The notes: a model not told the origin generated them from the letters alone. Positions 12,558-25,229 are shown, numbered from the stretch's first letter. The stretch: 64,000 nt of DNA from Ambrosia x helenae (GCA_030844895.1 CM061231.1:133829023-133893022); one strand, 5' to 3'. Translations and numbers: made by a program.

Positions 12558-13067
12558 GTGCTAGCCCAAAGGCAATTCAGTTGATATTTAGTTGGTTGTT
12601 CAAAAAAAAAAATTAATATTTAAAAGTAGGTAACGATTGTTAGTCTTTAATCTTTAGAGCATTCACAATAGATTCCCCATTCTCCATCCACTCACAACCA
12701 ATCACAGCCACATATTACACTAAAAATTATTACAATTTCTCTCTCCCCCATTTAAAACCACTTTCAACAAATATTAAAAGAATATATACAGAAAAACTGT
12801 TTTCTCCAAAATATTCCCAAATATCCTCAAATATATTGATAAACAGTATGTTCTTCATTTTCTCCACTCCATAAAAATATGAGGTTTTCCTCACAATATT
12901 ATCGGAGGCCAAATGTAAGTGCTCTTGCCTTATATAATTTGAACCATTCACAACTTAAAAATATGAAAATATCATATAACAAAACCACTATGCCATAGAT
13001 ATAGACAACTACAAAATTTGAACCATTCATCTCATAAAAAAATAAAAATTGATTCAAGGGATTATAT

Positions 13068-13283
13068 GCATCAGTCGGGTTTATCCCGATTGCTAAGTGT
13101 TATGTGTCTTATGTCTAAGGCTTGATACAAAACCACTATTGAGCTGGGGGTCTCACTGGAAGCAGCCTCTTTATTCCCACAGGGTAGAGGTAAGACTGTC
13201 TAAATCTTACCCTCCTCAAACCTAACCTTAGCTTTTGCTATTGGTGGGATTAACTGAGTATGATTATGATGATGATGAATCTT
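13068..13283 (+). mobile_element. SINE-like repeat with TGA-rich tail
   Basis: Contains GGAAGCAGCCTCT, a GTAGAGGTAAGACTG block, TCTTACCCTCC, and a 3' end GTATGATTATGATGATGATG. This block order is that of the widespread plant Au/TS-type SINE 3' region with a simple trinucleotide tail. A fragment of the same 3' end (CTTAGCTTTTGCTATGG) recurs near 53468. Confidence 0.55.
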
Positions 13284-13778
13284 AAGGATGAGCAAATGAT
13301 ACCAAATACCGAAACTGAACTGGTATCGACCTGGTTGTCATTTTAACAATACTTTTGGTAGGGAACTCAACTAATAATTTTGTTTATTAAAAGATTATCA
13401 AGTGTCAATGACCATTTATAGTTTAAAAAAAAATGGTTTTAAAGATGATCCAAATGAAGTGAGGATAGTAAAAGTGGATATTCATACATGTGATGATGTG
13501 AAACCGGATTGAAAAGGATGCATAATTCCTTAATAGACACATAGAGGAAGGAAAATAATAATCAAGAATTTTCCCTCACAAAAGAGAGGAAGCTGTGTTG
13601 TCATTTTCCTTACCATCTGCCACCATCAAACAGTAATAACTCTACAAATACACTACCCGACCCCCTCCCTATTCAATTCCCATCAACTCCCTTCAACCAC
13701 ATATTATATATTATTATTAATATTATTATTCATCATCCACCATCTTCCTTCCTTCTACAACCTCCTAATTACATACAC

Positions 13779-16700
13779 ATGGAACACACTGAAGCTTCTT
13801 CACCTGCTCCCATTCGTCACATCATCTTGATCTCTGCTGGTGCTAGTCACTCTGTTGCTCTTCTGTGTAAGGATTATTATTATTATTATTATACGTTATT
13901 AATATTTTTATTTATTTTTAAGAAATGAATTAGAGCATTGTGATTTTTGTATATTTGTCGGTTGAAGTATTTGTTATTGATTTTGTGGCTGTGTTACATA
14001 ATTGAAGTGATCTGATGTATATATAGGAACCCTAGTTAAGTGATGTACTGATGTAGTGATGTCTACCTGCAGTAATGAGCACACTTCCTAATACAAGTTT
14101 TCCGGTAAATACCGAGTGTTCGTTGGTCGAATATGAAGAATATGGGAACCAATTTTCAGTCTCATTGTGATTGTTTTCAAACACACACACATGTGTATGT
14201 GTAACAAGACATAACATTATAGGGTACTTGAGTGAAGGAAGTAGAACGCAATTAAATAAGCAAAGTGGATGTGTTTAATTTTAGGGTTTAGGAATGGGGA
14301 ATGGAAACAAGAGTGATGCATGTGTTTAGTTTTAGGGTTTAGGAATGGCGGATGGACTGAATTGTCCTTGGTAATTCTCTGAAATGATTGTTTATTGTAA
14401 ACTCATATTTGTATAACTGTGTAAATCTTGCTCTAGTTATTGTATTTACTTGTATTGGAATTAACACATAGGCAATTATGTTCAAATAAAATTTAGATAC
14501 ATATAATAATATGTTTTGACGCTAGTGGGGCCGTTGGGGTGTTGGTGAATGATATGCTAAACTTTTTATCGCCTGTTTATGTGTTAGGCGTCTCATCATA
14601 ATATATATCAAATATCAACCAATCAAAGGCACTTCATTATATTTCATTTGCAATATTGCCCATGGAATCACAACATTATTTTCCTATCTTAACATTTACA
14701 GTATTGGGTATTGCAGTGATTTGTTATTTAACATATCCAACTGACTACCATGTTTTTTTTTATAGTGTACAAGGTCATGATATTCTACTTTTTTTTTTTT
14801 ATTGTATCAGCCGGAAATGTTGTTTGTTCATGGGGAAGGGGAGAGGATGGACAACTAGGGCATGGTGATGCTGAAGACAGGCTCTCACCTACTCAGTTAA
14901 GTGCTTTAGATACGGAAGATATTGTGTCTCTTACTTGTGGAGCTGATCATACAACTGCGTTTTCAGAGTCACAACTCAAAGTATTCAGCTGGGGATGGTT
15001 TGTTCTCATATCTATAAATGCTAACCTATTCCCATTTGTCCCTTTAATAATTATGCTTCAGATTCATATACTCACCTTTTCAACTTTAAATTTCTCATCT
15101 TAAACTTCTAAGTGTTAAGTCTATACTCATCGAGAAAGTTTAAGTGAGCGCAACACATACGATGCATTGATTGATGCACATTTGTATGACTGTATGAGAA
15201 ATACAAACAATGGTGACTTTGGTACTTTGGTCTCAGGGGTGATTTTGGGAGACTAGGACATGGCAACTCTACTGATTTCTTTATTCCCCAGCCAATAAAA
15301 GCATTACAGGGGATACGGATAAGACAAATTGCTTGTGGGGACAGCCATTGTTTGGCGGTCACCATGGAAGGCGAGGTGCAGAGGTTTGTATCGCTTTCTG
15401 ATTTCTTACATATGTTTTTGAAATAATAATGCTGTGGGACATGAATATTTATGGAATCTGAAATATTGTTGTTAGTTGATTAGATCATGTCAATCCCATA
15501 ATCAAAGAATGTGATTCTGTTTCTTGTTTTTTGACTTCAATGTAGTTGGGGCCGGAACCAAAATGGCCAACTTGGTTTAGGCACAACTGAGGACTCACTC
15601 GTTCCACAGAAGATTGAAGCTTTCCAGGTAAAACGTACTTTAAATCATCACAATTAGCATTACACATATTAGAAGTGGCAGATATCTGTTTGTTATATTC
15701 TTAATTGTCCATGTTGCTACAATGCAATTACTGGAATAAAGTTCTGATTATAGACTATAGAGCATGCTGCTGTATAACTAATGATCTGTGATTATTTTCA
15801 ACTTCGATTTGAGTTTTATATGGTTTTACCAGGGTGTAAATGTGAAAATGGTTGCTGCTGGTGCTGAACACACAGTGGCTATAACTGAAGATGGTGAGCT
15901 TTATGGTTGGGGTTGGGGGCGATATGGAAACTTGGGCTTAGGTGACAGAAACGATCGCTATGTTCCAGAGAAAGCTTCAGTTATCAGTGTATGTAGCCAT
16001 TTCGTATATTGCCCATCATTAAATAACCATCACACATGTTGCTATATAATGGATGATGGGATTTTAAGGGGACATGTTGCTGCTAGATCCTACAAGAATG
16101 ATAATTAACTTGTTCAAGAAACACTGATATTTTAGCTTTAAAATCGGATCTTGAATGTGCTATTGAAAAACAGAAATGCTTTTTTATTTTTTCCAAATAT
16201 ATTACTTATTATGCATTTTGTTGCAACTACGCCCGTATTTTTCTATTCTTACTATATCTTAGAAAGTCGATGTAGTGGTCACCCTTAAATAATAACTTTA
16301 GATCCTGTATCAGTTTTAGTGCTAACAAGTAACCCCATGGAGTTGGAAATGTCAATTAAATTCTTCGGGATTGGCTAAGCACCAATTCTGCTATTTTTTC
16401 TTTTATCTCTTCCGAATACTGTTGTTTTTGACATTTTAAACTAATATCTTAGACTTAATTTAGTAATGGAAAAATGGGTGGGTTGGATAAGAGGTCAAAA
16501 TGTGTCAAGGTAAAAATGGATAATTTTTACTGCGGGTTGAAACATGTGAGTCAGGTTGACACAAAAGTATTATTTTTATCTCTTCTTAGTAGTAATTACT
16601 GTGGTAAATATAGTATAAAAACAATATCATCAGAACGATAACCTAAGTTTTCGTATAAAACGGTTTATAAAGCTGTATGCATTATGACTACACTTTGGAC

Positions 16701-19328
16701 TTCATCTAGTTGTTTGATACATTCAACCCATTTTACCCGTTCCTTCTTAAGCTGATTTTTTTAATCTCATTTGACCAATTTAAGAGGAAAGTCGGAAACA
16801 TTACCCAAATCGACCTTTTATAAGTAAACCGGTTGAAATTGGTACAGGAGGAAAAGATGGTGCTTGTTGCATGTGGTTGGAGGCATACAATATCTGTTTC
16901 TTCTTCTGGTGATCTTTATACTTTTGGGTGGAGCAAATATGGTCAACTAGGACACGGGGATTTTAAGGACCACCTTGTTCCTCATAAACTCCAAGCATTG
17001 CATGGCCAGTTTATATCACAGGTATTTTTTTTATGTGCATATATCAATATGCCATTAACATCATAGTTTTATTGAATATGTGTGTGGATGTTACGATTGT
17101 TGATGATTTTTTATATGTGGCTTTTGATATTCCAGATCTCGGGTGGCTGGAGGCACACTATGGCATTGACATCAGAGGGAAGGCTTTATGGATGGGGATG
17201 GAATAAGGTTGGAATGCTAATATCCTAAGTATTTCTGTAATGTTATCTCCATCTTCCATCATGAGTAAATTTATAGCGCGTTGTGCTATTTTTACTTATC
17301 AAACTTATATAGGGTGATGATGTTCATGGTTTGGTTTGAAACTGTGAAACTGCCCAAACTGATCATTGGTTAATTTTCGTGGTCGGTTTTTTAAAAATTA
17401 TCAGTCAGTTAGTTTAGGAATTTTTAAACCGCACCTAAAGATTTGTTTTACGGTTTATAGTCGAAATTAGTCGGAAAAAAACCAAACTGCACTATAAGAT
17501 TTTGGTCCTTGTAACTTGCTATGTTCTACATGGCCTTTAATTATTTTAAGTTGGACAATACATTTGATTGGATTTTGCTTAACAAATAACAATACATCAC
17601 AAGGAGTCACTTTTTTAAGTTTCAGCTGTTAACATTATCATTTCTTTATTTTTGATCGTATTTTATATATTTGTTATTGTAAAGGCCCAATAAGCCCAAA
17701 CTTGTGAAGCCAAACATTTGGTAACTGTTTGGTTTGATAGGTTTAAATTCTGAATGTTTTAGTTTTAGTTGACAATGGTAAAAAACGTTACTAACGGTTC
17801 ATTTTGACCTAAAAACTATCAAAACCGGCTCGTGAACGCCCTACTTTTGATTACTATACCGGACAGGAAAACCTTAATTGTTGACTTTTGTTAAATGTGT
17901 TGTCTTTTAATTAATCAGCATCATTTTCCTTTATTTACATACAGTAAATGAAGATTGTTGTTTCTCAGATTTGTAATTAATTTAGTCTCATATATGTCTT
18001 GTGAACAGTTTGGGCAAGTTGGCGTAGGGGACAATAAAGATCATTGCATTCCTATGGAAGTCAAATTTCCCGATGAGCAGGCACATCATTTTTCCATGTG
18101 ATCTTACTTTCTTTCATGTCTAGGGGATTAAATTATCGTATTATCATGCAACGGTTCTTCGACTATCTTAAGTTTAAGTTTTCATGTACTTTATCTATTG
18201 CCAGAAAGTAATTCAAATTTCATGTGGATGGAGGCACACACTTGCTGTTACTGAAAGACATAATGTATTTTCCTGGGGCAGAGGTACAAATGGACAACTT
18301 GGTCACAAGGAGGCTATTGACAGGTATTTACCCCCCCCCCCCCCCCCCCCGGCCTACTACTACCACACACACACACACACTTACTCTCACCCAACAGTTA
18401 ATAGGGGTGTTCACGACTTCACTTCGAAACCAGTAATATGTTGAGAACTACAAGAACCCCTCAACACTGCACTGTTTTTTTTTATTTAAGCCGACTAATT
18501 GCATGTGGATTTCCAACATTTTGAGATTTATTTTAAGAATATGGTATTTATAGTACTTTGTCTATATGCACATTTACATATACGCTACATGACATGTGTA
18601 TATGCGCTATGGTGCATGCGCTCTTATACCTGAAAATAAGCAGGAGAGAGGAGACAAAATCAAAGAAAGAGCGCTGAGATATATAAACCATTTTTTTTCA
18701 ATGTAACCCTTTTCATTGAAACACTGTGTACATGTGCTAATGGAGTCCCTTTGTTCTCAACATAATATTGGTTTTGAAATATACATGCCCCATGACTACT
18801 TTTTATTTTTTATATTTTTCCGTGGCATTTTGAAGCAACCGAAACTTGATATGTGTGTTATTTGTAACACTTGGCAGAAACATTCCCAAGATAATTGAAG
18901 CTTTGAGCAGGGATGGATCTGGTGGACAAAATATAGAATCATCAAGCACAGACCCATCTGCAAGTGCGTATTCTGCTACTTCATTTCCATATATTCTTAT
19001 TTTTATGAACTGTTTAAAATCGTCAACCAGAAGTATGATTTCAATTTCGACTGTTCACATATTGATATTCTAACTATGATTTTTTTGGCAGTGAAATTTT
19101 CGGTATTGCCATCTGATAGATATGCAGTTGTACCTGATGAAATGGTATGATATCTTTTGCGACTGATTCGCCATAATTTGTATCTAATCTCATAATTCAT
19201 AAAGTTAAACCTGTTTTATGTGAATAAAAGATTGTAAGACGGTTCTACACATTCTGCAGGTTCAAGGTGGCTCTAATGGAAACGACGCTAGTGTCCCTGA
19301 GAACGATGTGAAGAGAATGAGGCTCTGA
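13779..19328 (+). CDS. UVR8: UV-B photoreceptor UVR8 (RCC1-family seven-bladed propeller)
   Basis: UVR8 is a homodimer that splits on UV-B absorption by tryptophans and then binds COP1 to start photomorphogenic and UV-protective gene expression. Inferred exons: 13779-13866, 14811-14997, 15237-15383, 15546-15627, 15833-15988, 16848-17021, 17136-17207, 18009-18080, 18205-18323, 18878-18963, 19092-19144, 19260-19328 (1305 nt, 434 aa; Arabidopsis UVR8 is 440). All joins keep frame without stops. RCC1 repeats fill the protein. The three GWRHT motifs place Trp at 231, 283 and 335, matching the Arabidopsis chromophore set 233, 285 and 337 with a constant offset of two. The C-terminal VP motif (YAVVPDE, Val408-Pro409) for COP1 binding is present. 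Exon 6 starts with Glu-Glu-Lys-Met; a shift of a few bases at that acceptor is possible. All introns are GT-AG except intron 8 (GC-AG). No ACGT-core element (HY5-type) was seen in the roughly 700 bp upstream. It looks functional. Confidence 0.96.
18081..18204 (+). other. UVR8: GC-AG intron 8 of UVR8
   Basis: Exon 8 ends CCCGATGAGCAG and the intron begins GCACAT, ending TTGCCAG. The GT further downstream would add residues and break the frame into exon 9, so the GC donor is the one supported by the protein alignment. Confidence 0.8.
18331..18381. repeat. C20 homopolymer followed by a CA microsatellite in UVR8 intron 9
   Basis: Twenty consecutive C (18331-18350) begin seven bases after the exon 9 donor, followed by GGCCTACTACTAC and a (CA)n run. 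Homopolymers like this are unstable and error-prone, so the exact length is uncertain. Confidence 0.9.
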
Positions 19329-19639
19329 ATTTTGCAGCTCCAAACTAACAACATATGCAGATTTAAAGGTCCGTCACGCTGTCAGGAAATAAACATCTAT
19401 ATGCTATTATCATGTTTAGGAAGTTTGAATATTAGTTCCGGTTTTAGCTTAGCTTTCGCGCATCGTTATCCACTATGTTAAACAAGTGCATGTTGTCATT
19501 GTTGTATTATATGATGTTGTAATCCTGTTGTATGACATGTTGACGTGTGGAGTATTTGGTTTTAGTTTTCTGCATTTTGACATTTAAGTTATTTTTTGTT
19601 TAACTCTGTTTGATTGTCATGGTGACATGCCTACAAATG
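19329..19639 (+). other. UVR8 3' flank / likely 3' UTR
   Basis: No ORF. An AATAAA at 19388-19393 could serve as the near-upstream poly(A) element. The transcript end cannot be fixed from sequence. Confidence 0.35.
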
Positions 19640-20190
19640 ATTTATTGTTCGGTATAAAGCAAGCGCAACGGAACCAACACACTCACAAACAATTAAATCG
19701 TGCAGACAAAAAATAATACATATGCACAGGAATTTTACGTGGTTCGGTCCTAGTAGGGGACCTACGTCCACGGGTTGCAACTAGGGTTTGTCAATTAAGC
19801 ACGGAACCAAAGATTACAATACCAATAAGGGGTATATATAATAAACAAGATTAGGGTAAAGTATAACTTAGGAACCAAAACTAGGCCCCTTAATAAGACC
19901 GGCCCAAAAGGCCTTCATAACCCAACATTTATACCAATGCACATAGACATAAAACATGCGTGTTTACATATACATAAACATATACCTGTGTATATGCAGG
20001 CTTGGGTATGTATACGTAAGTACATACAAAGACTATAAATGCTTGTAGCATGTACAAACTTTATGGTCATATGTATGTGTGCATGACATGTCTAGCAAGT
20101 TGTAATACGAACCATTGGAATAATCTTATAAGTGTACATCATACAGTACATGGGTTGGTACCATAAGTAAGAATAATCTCTAAGATGAAC
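19640..20190. repeat. Probable degenerate Copia LTR fragment
   Basis: Contains TTTTACGTGGTTCGGTCC and GACCTACGTCCACGGG, a pair common in plant Copia LTR leader regions, followed by a TATATATAATA block. Neither LTR edges nor a target duplication were found. Confidence 0.35.
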
Positions 20191-20841
20191 AACACATATT
20201 AATTTGACACAATTCGTTATTTCTTAAGGAAAATATGTTCTCCAAATTGTTTTTTTGTTAAAACAATAATATGTAAGAATAATCTATAAATGTCTTCCTG
20301 ATATTTTTAAGTTAAATAATGTGAAAGATGAGTGGTTTAGACAAATCGGGTGATACTAACTAATCAAAGTAGAAAATGGACAAAGCTAAAACATGTGCGT
20401 AAGCAAAGATGCTTAGCATAACAAACATTGGTCTCTCTCCTCTTTGATAAACGATAATCTTGAATACTGATTATTGCAGTGCTTACGGCTTGAAGAACAG
20501 CTTAAAATCATTATTTGATGTCATTGCAATGAATTCACTTTTTAGAGACAGAAATGGATTAGACTTTAGAGGATCCATGGCCAATTTTTCACACTCATCT
20601 TTTGCGAAGCACTTTTCATATAAAAAGAAGTCAAAAGAAAGACCAAGATTCATAGATTTAAGAGAAGCAAAATAAGAAGTGTTCCTATGTGCTCATAGTA
20701 AATCTTATGAACGCTTATATGTTAGGCTGATTTGTTGTGAAATTTGTAAGAAGACGAGTGGTGATCACTACCAACATTAGTGAGAAGATAGGATCGGTGA
20801 TTACTACCAAGACCAATAAGATGAGCATGAGAATATGTGAT
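20191..20841. other. Intergenic DNA
   Basis: Only a short open frame at 20460-20675 without recognisable motifs. I see nothing else supportable. Confidence 0.3.
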
Positions 20842-21229
20842 GGAAAACCACCAAAATATGAAAATAGCCTTGACTTTTTAAATTGCTAATATAGCTTTGA
20901 CTTTGTCTCCTGCGCCATACTCTTGGTAACACTCCTGCACCATCTTTAGTTCTTTACTATGCAATTTTGCTCATGCGCCAACCCTGACACCAAACCCTTC
21001 GCCTCCTGCGCCACGCCATCTTCTAATGTACCAAACCCTTCACCTCCTATATCGCGCCATCATCTCCTGCACCATTCTCTCAAGTGTCACCATTTGTCAT
21101 TGCGTCATATTTTTGTCCTCATGCGCCAAAAGGACACATGTCTATCTATGGTTAAGTGGTAAATTAACAATTTTCATGGCTTTTTGATAACTTTCTAGTC
21201 AACATAACTATTTTGGTGATATTCCCACA
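20842..21229. mobile_element. Short inverted-repeat element (MULE-like MITE)
   Basis: Ends ACCACCAAAATATG.AAATAGCC and, inverted, ATAACTATTTTGGTGATATT; inner arms GCCTTGACTTT and GTCAACATAAC also pair loosely. The flanks ATATGTGAT and ACATGTGAT match at eight of nine positions, as expected for a 9-bp MULE duplication. The interior is a run of CTCCTGCGCCA-type repeats. Confidence 0.4.
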
Positions 21230-21481
21230 TGTGATAGCTACCTTGTTACTTAGATGTTGTATGGATGATTGCTTTCAAGTTATATACACAACAGAATTGT
21301 AACTGTAAGTTACCTCTACTTTGAAAGATAGAAATGAAGTTTAACCGCTACTTGTAACACTTATTATGCTGATTCAGAGAGAAGATTGCTATGGAACCAA
21401 ACTCAGTTGAAGATCGAGAAGTGGACATACGGTGGATTCATTAATATCCATCGGAACCACGTCGTATGACTATTTTTTTAT

Positions 21482-21772
21482 GGGAAAATGGCCAAAATAG
21501 CCCCTTGACCGGGGGTTTTGCATAAATAGCCCTCTCCACCGTCTTTGGAGAGACGGGACACGGTTTCCAATAGGGCTGAACCGTCTTCCGAGAGCCTTTG
21601 GTTTCCAACCAGTAGCAACCCAACACGTGGCGGTTACGATCCCGATGTCTGCCACCCGGCTCCCGTGGCGGCTTGAGACGTGTCAGGGCCGCAAAGCCGT
21701 CTCCGGTGGGGTCCCTGAGACGGTTCACCAACGGCTCAATTTAAGCCGTCTTCGGCTCGGCTTAGCCGAATC
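21482..21772 (+). repeat. Left TIR of the MULE
   Basis: Starts GGGAAAATGGCCAAAATAGC and ends in CGTCTTCGGCTCGGCTT. It pairs almost base for base with 25471-25750 in reverse complement. Confidence 0.9.
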
Positions 21773-22855
21773 CGTTTTGGCTGAACCGTCTCCAGCCATT
21801 AATTAATTTATTATTTTTTTTTCAAATTTTGTTTGGGTATAAATATGTAGGTTTGGTTGAAAAAAAAAAACACATTTAGACACTTCTTTGAAGTATCACT
21901 TCTTTGAAGTATCATCTCTTTGAATTAATCCAAGCCAAAATATTTTACCAAATCAAACAAAATCTTCTCAAATGTTTTTTTCAAATTTAGTTTGATTATT
22001 CGACGTGTTTTTGAGCTTCAGAATAGCCGAATATTTTTTCGGTTAAAATTATGGCACTTTTTAAACCTAAGCCTTTGGGATTTATCTAATCCCATTCTAT
22101 GGAAAGCTTCTGCTCCGAAGCCTTTCACCCATTTTCTTTGGCCTTAAGTTGATGTCCAATCACTTGGGAAGACATTTGGAGCAAAAGGTTGAAGTGATGG
22201 ATAGGTTTCGGTCGGAGTTAGTGAGAAGTAAAGCGAAAAAGGCTTCGGTTGGATTGTTGTTACATCTACATAATACTACTTGGATTGTTGTTGCATCTAC
22301 ACGTGGGTTAACCCGTGTAATTTGCATCTACGATTTGGTAGTCTACTTTATTGGCAAGTTCATCCTCTTCCTAAATCTCTATCATGATCTTCTGGATCAT
22401 CCGTCTTTTACATGTACAAGACGGTCGGATGTGATATTTAGGAGAGTTTGTTCTTTGACTTGTCCGGACCGTTGGTAAGGATCTGTCCGTACATATATTT
22501 ATGTATTTAGGATGACGAAGATGAGACTGAACAGTGGGTATAAAGCACACTGCGAAAATATATCTCGGCGGTCCAAGCAACGGAAATGTCTCGGTGTTTG
22601 ACGTGTTGAACGACTTCGTGAATTATTATTGTTTGTATATTGTAATTGTTATAATACTCTAGTTGTATTTTTATTGGATTTCTATTATTATTTGTTTAAA
22701 TCATTATTTGTTTAAGGTCATGTGTTCTCTACTTTTTGGGTTACGGTTTTATAAATTTAAACAAAACAATCCCTTTAAACAATATAAACTTAACATAAAC
22801 ATTTTTTTTATTAAAACGTAAAATAAAAGGACATTAAAAGTAAGAAAAAAAAAAA

Positions 22856-23218
22856 CTAATCCAAAGCCCCGGGGACATCACGAATCATCTGCCACGCCGA
22901 CAAATGAGTAAAGGGTGGTCGGCCCGAAAACTCGTGCTCAATCTTGGCATGTTCAAGTTTTTCATGGTCCGCAGTCTCTTGTGGGAGTTCACAGATAGCG
23001 GTTTGATAAAACCCCTCGAAGAGACGGCACTTGTTTTGCAAGTCCGTCCACTTCCGGTTGAGAGACTCGGTTGACCTGCTTGAACCTCCAACCAAAACTT
23101 TGAACTCGTTGAGAACGAGTGGCCAAATGGACCCTCGACGTGGTGGGTTTTCTTTAACAGTCATCCAAGCAGTGCACAGGGCAATTTCTTCTTCTTCCGT
23201 CCACGGTTTGGGTGCCAT
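22856..23218 (-). CDS. Myb/SANT-like (trihelix-type) protein of the MULE
   Basis: Intact 120-residue ORF. I chose the ATG at 23218 because it gives MAPKPWTEEEE, where the SANT helix begins; the frame stays open further upstream without family-like sequence. The WTEEE...W spacing, then NRKW and a C-terminal LSAWQ motif, match the short Myb/SANT-like proteins often mislabelled 'glutathione S-transferase T3-like' or 'NAM-associated' in plant databases. DNA binding is inferred. It lies between the MULE TIRs and is paralogous to the broken ORF at 23460-23834, so it is probably an element gene, not a host gene. Confidence 0.75.
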   Translation of the reverse strand: MAPKPWTEEEEIALCTAWMTVKENPPRRGSIWPLVLNEFKVLVGGSSRSTESLNRKWTDLQNKCRLFEGFYQTAICELPQETADHEKLEHAKIEHEFSGRPPFTHLSAWQMIRDVPGALD

Positions 23219-23459
23219 TGTGATTTTGGGTTTGGTTTTCTTTTCTGTGACGGTGTACTGACGGTCTGTAAAAGCCAACCGTCTATTGGCTTTATATAGG
23301 AAGGATATATGCGGTGGGTTAAGCATTCAATAGGGAATATCAATAGATTTCATAGTAAAAATTAGAACATTTTATAAAACACTAAATAAATTAAAGCACT
23401 TTATTAATAATAAAAATTACATTAAAAAAAACATTACATAAAATTATTTTTAATAAAAC

Positions 23460-23834
23460 CTAAATATAAATATAATCACGTAACAAATGCCACGCGGAAA
23501 CATATCCGAAGTCTTCGTCGTAGTCCAGCAAGTAGTCGATTTTCGCCAATTCAATGAGCCCTTCCCCGGACTCGTTTGGCGACTCCTCTTTGTTGGAGTT
23601 GAAGAACCCTTCGAATACGGTGCACTCCGCCTTGACGTTGTGAAACTTTTCTGTAACATCTTGGGTCGTACGGTTTGTCTGATCGCCGACAAGTGTTCGA
23701 AACTCGAAAAATACTCTACTCCAAAATGGAGTTGCACGAATTTCTTGACTAGTGTCCGAAACTCGGGTGTTTTCGGTTACATTTCGCTATGCCAATGTAA
23801 CCCCAAGGATCTCCTCGTCCGTCCATGAAGACAT
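23460..23834 (-). pseudogene. Second Myb/SANT-like ORF, one nonsense codon
   Basis: The frame from ATG 23834 to stop 23460-23462 is 124 codons and begins MSSWTDEEILG. It is interrupted only at codon 16 by TAG (plus-strand 23787-23789), where the paralogue next door has Trp, so one TGG-to-TAG change explains it. After the stop the frame continues with FWSRVFFEF, CTVFEGFF and a terminal VSAWHLLR that parallel the first ORF. No other damage is visible, so inactivation is recent. Confidence 0.75.
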
Positions 23835-24038
23835 TTTACTTGGTTTGATTGATGTTTTGTAAGAAAAATGTTTGATGTAGTGAAGAATTTGTTAATTTGA
23901 TGGGTATTTATAGTGTGAAATAATTTAATTTAATTAAATAGTTAATATGGTAAATAAATAAATGTAATTAATATGGTAGGTAAAAATAAATAAGCACATT
24001 TAAAAAAATAAATAAACTTCCAAAATAAGAACATTTTA

Positions 24039-25079
24039 TTAAGAATTGTTTGGACGTGGTAAACACCTCCAGAAATACATTTTTTCAGCCATGAATCGTC
24101 TGTAAGACGAACATGTTTGTTTTAGATCACCGTTCGTACTTATTGGTTTATCAGTAACCAAATGCTCCATCAGCATACAAAGATATACCGCTTCATTACC
24201 AGACAGGGAGTTATGTGGTGCAATATAGTCTTCCTTAAGATTGAAAGTTATACATTTTTCTGGATTACCTGTCTTCTTCCAGAATCTTATGTTCACTAGT
24301 AAAGCTCCTAAATAAACTTGTATCTTCGTCAGCTTTGGGTGAACAATGGTTCTGTATTTGTCTCTGATACGAAGGTCTTCACAAGCATACATAACAAGTT
24401 CTTGTGTCACCAACTCTAGTCGCACGAGTAACCATTCCCTATTTTCAAGCTGAATGGGGAAAAAAACAAAATCAACGTCGAAAAATGAAGGAAACGGTTT
24501 GAATTTGCCATTGCAATAGTTGGCCAAGTTTTTTGGAACAGATTCTAATAACGAATTATAAAATTCTGGTGGAAGAATTGTCCACCGCATATTTAGCGAA
24601 GCATTTTTTTGTAGCTTTCTACTCCTCCAGTTCATCAGTCTTCCAACCCATCCTTCAACATGCTGAAAAATAATTGAATCACAATTTAAGTAAAAAAAAT
24701 TAAAAAAAACATTAAAATTTAAGTTTTTACTGTTGGTGTGAGGTAGCCGTTAGAACGATAGCCCAACAAAATTCCCCAAAATTTTTTGTCAAGCTCAATA
24801 CTTCTTGAAAAAACAGCAGAATAACAAAACGGTGTGTCGCCTTTATTGTAGAAGTCAACAACATTAGTTGCCCAATTATCATTTTCATCGTCCGGTATAG
24901 CCCATTTGCCGATAATGTTTCCGTGTAAGCTTTGTCGATTACTGACAAATTCTCTTTCTCTGGTAATTTCAGGTTCCTTTGGACGCCTCCATTTTTTTAG
25001 TATCCAACTCGAGGAATGTTTTCTCTGGTTGAGAAAAGTATTCTTCTGGAGCTATATTTTTATCACGGCCGTCAGACAT
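24039..25079 (-). pseudogene. Ulp1-like (C48) cysteine protease gene, catalytic site lost
   Basis: Two exons: 25079-24731 and 24662-24039, joined in frame by a GT-AG intron of 68 bp. Exon 1 carries a +1 shift in an A7 run (plus-strand T7 at 24992-24998); beyond it the frame continues with RPKEPEI through to YLTPT. Exon 2 has the Ulp1 core, VFFPIQLENREWLLVRLEL then SGNEAVYLCMLMEH. In active C48 proteases the first block carries the catalytic His just before Trp and the second carries Asp-Cys-Gly. Here they read Glu-Trp and Asn-Glu-Ala, so both His and the nucleophilic Cys are gone. Deubiquitin/deSUMO activity is therefore not expected even apart from the frameshift. Confidence 0.8.
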
Positions 25080-25229
25080 TTTTCTGTACCGAAACTTCTC
25101 CAACAACGTTTTTTAACGACAAAGTATTTTACATTACAACTACTTATATAAAGATGATTTTAAATATAAATTATTTATTTAAATTTTTAATTTTTTGTTT
25201 TTTAAATGTTTAATTTTAGGGGGGCCCAC

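Noticed and set aside
16440..16850. Extra exon in UVR8 intron 5
   Set aside because: Exons 5 and 6 join in frame and match UVR8 without it; the interval is repetitive and contains stops.
20460..20675. 71-codon ORF downstream of UVR8
   Set aside because: Low complexity, no motif, no neighbours; likely chance.
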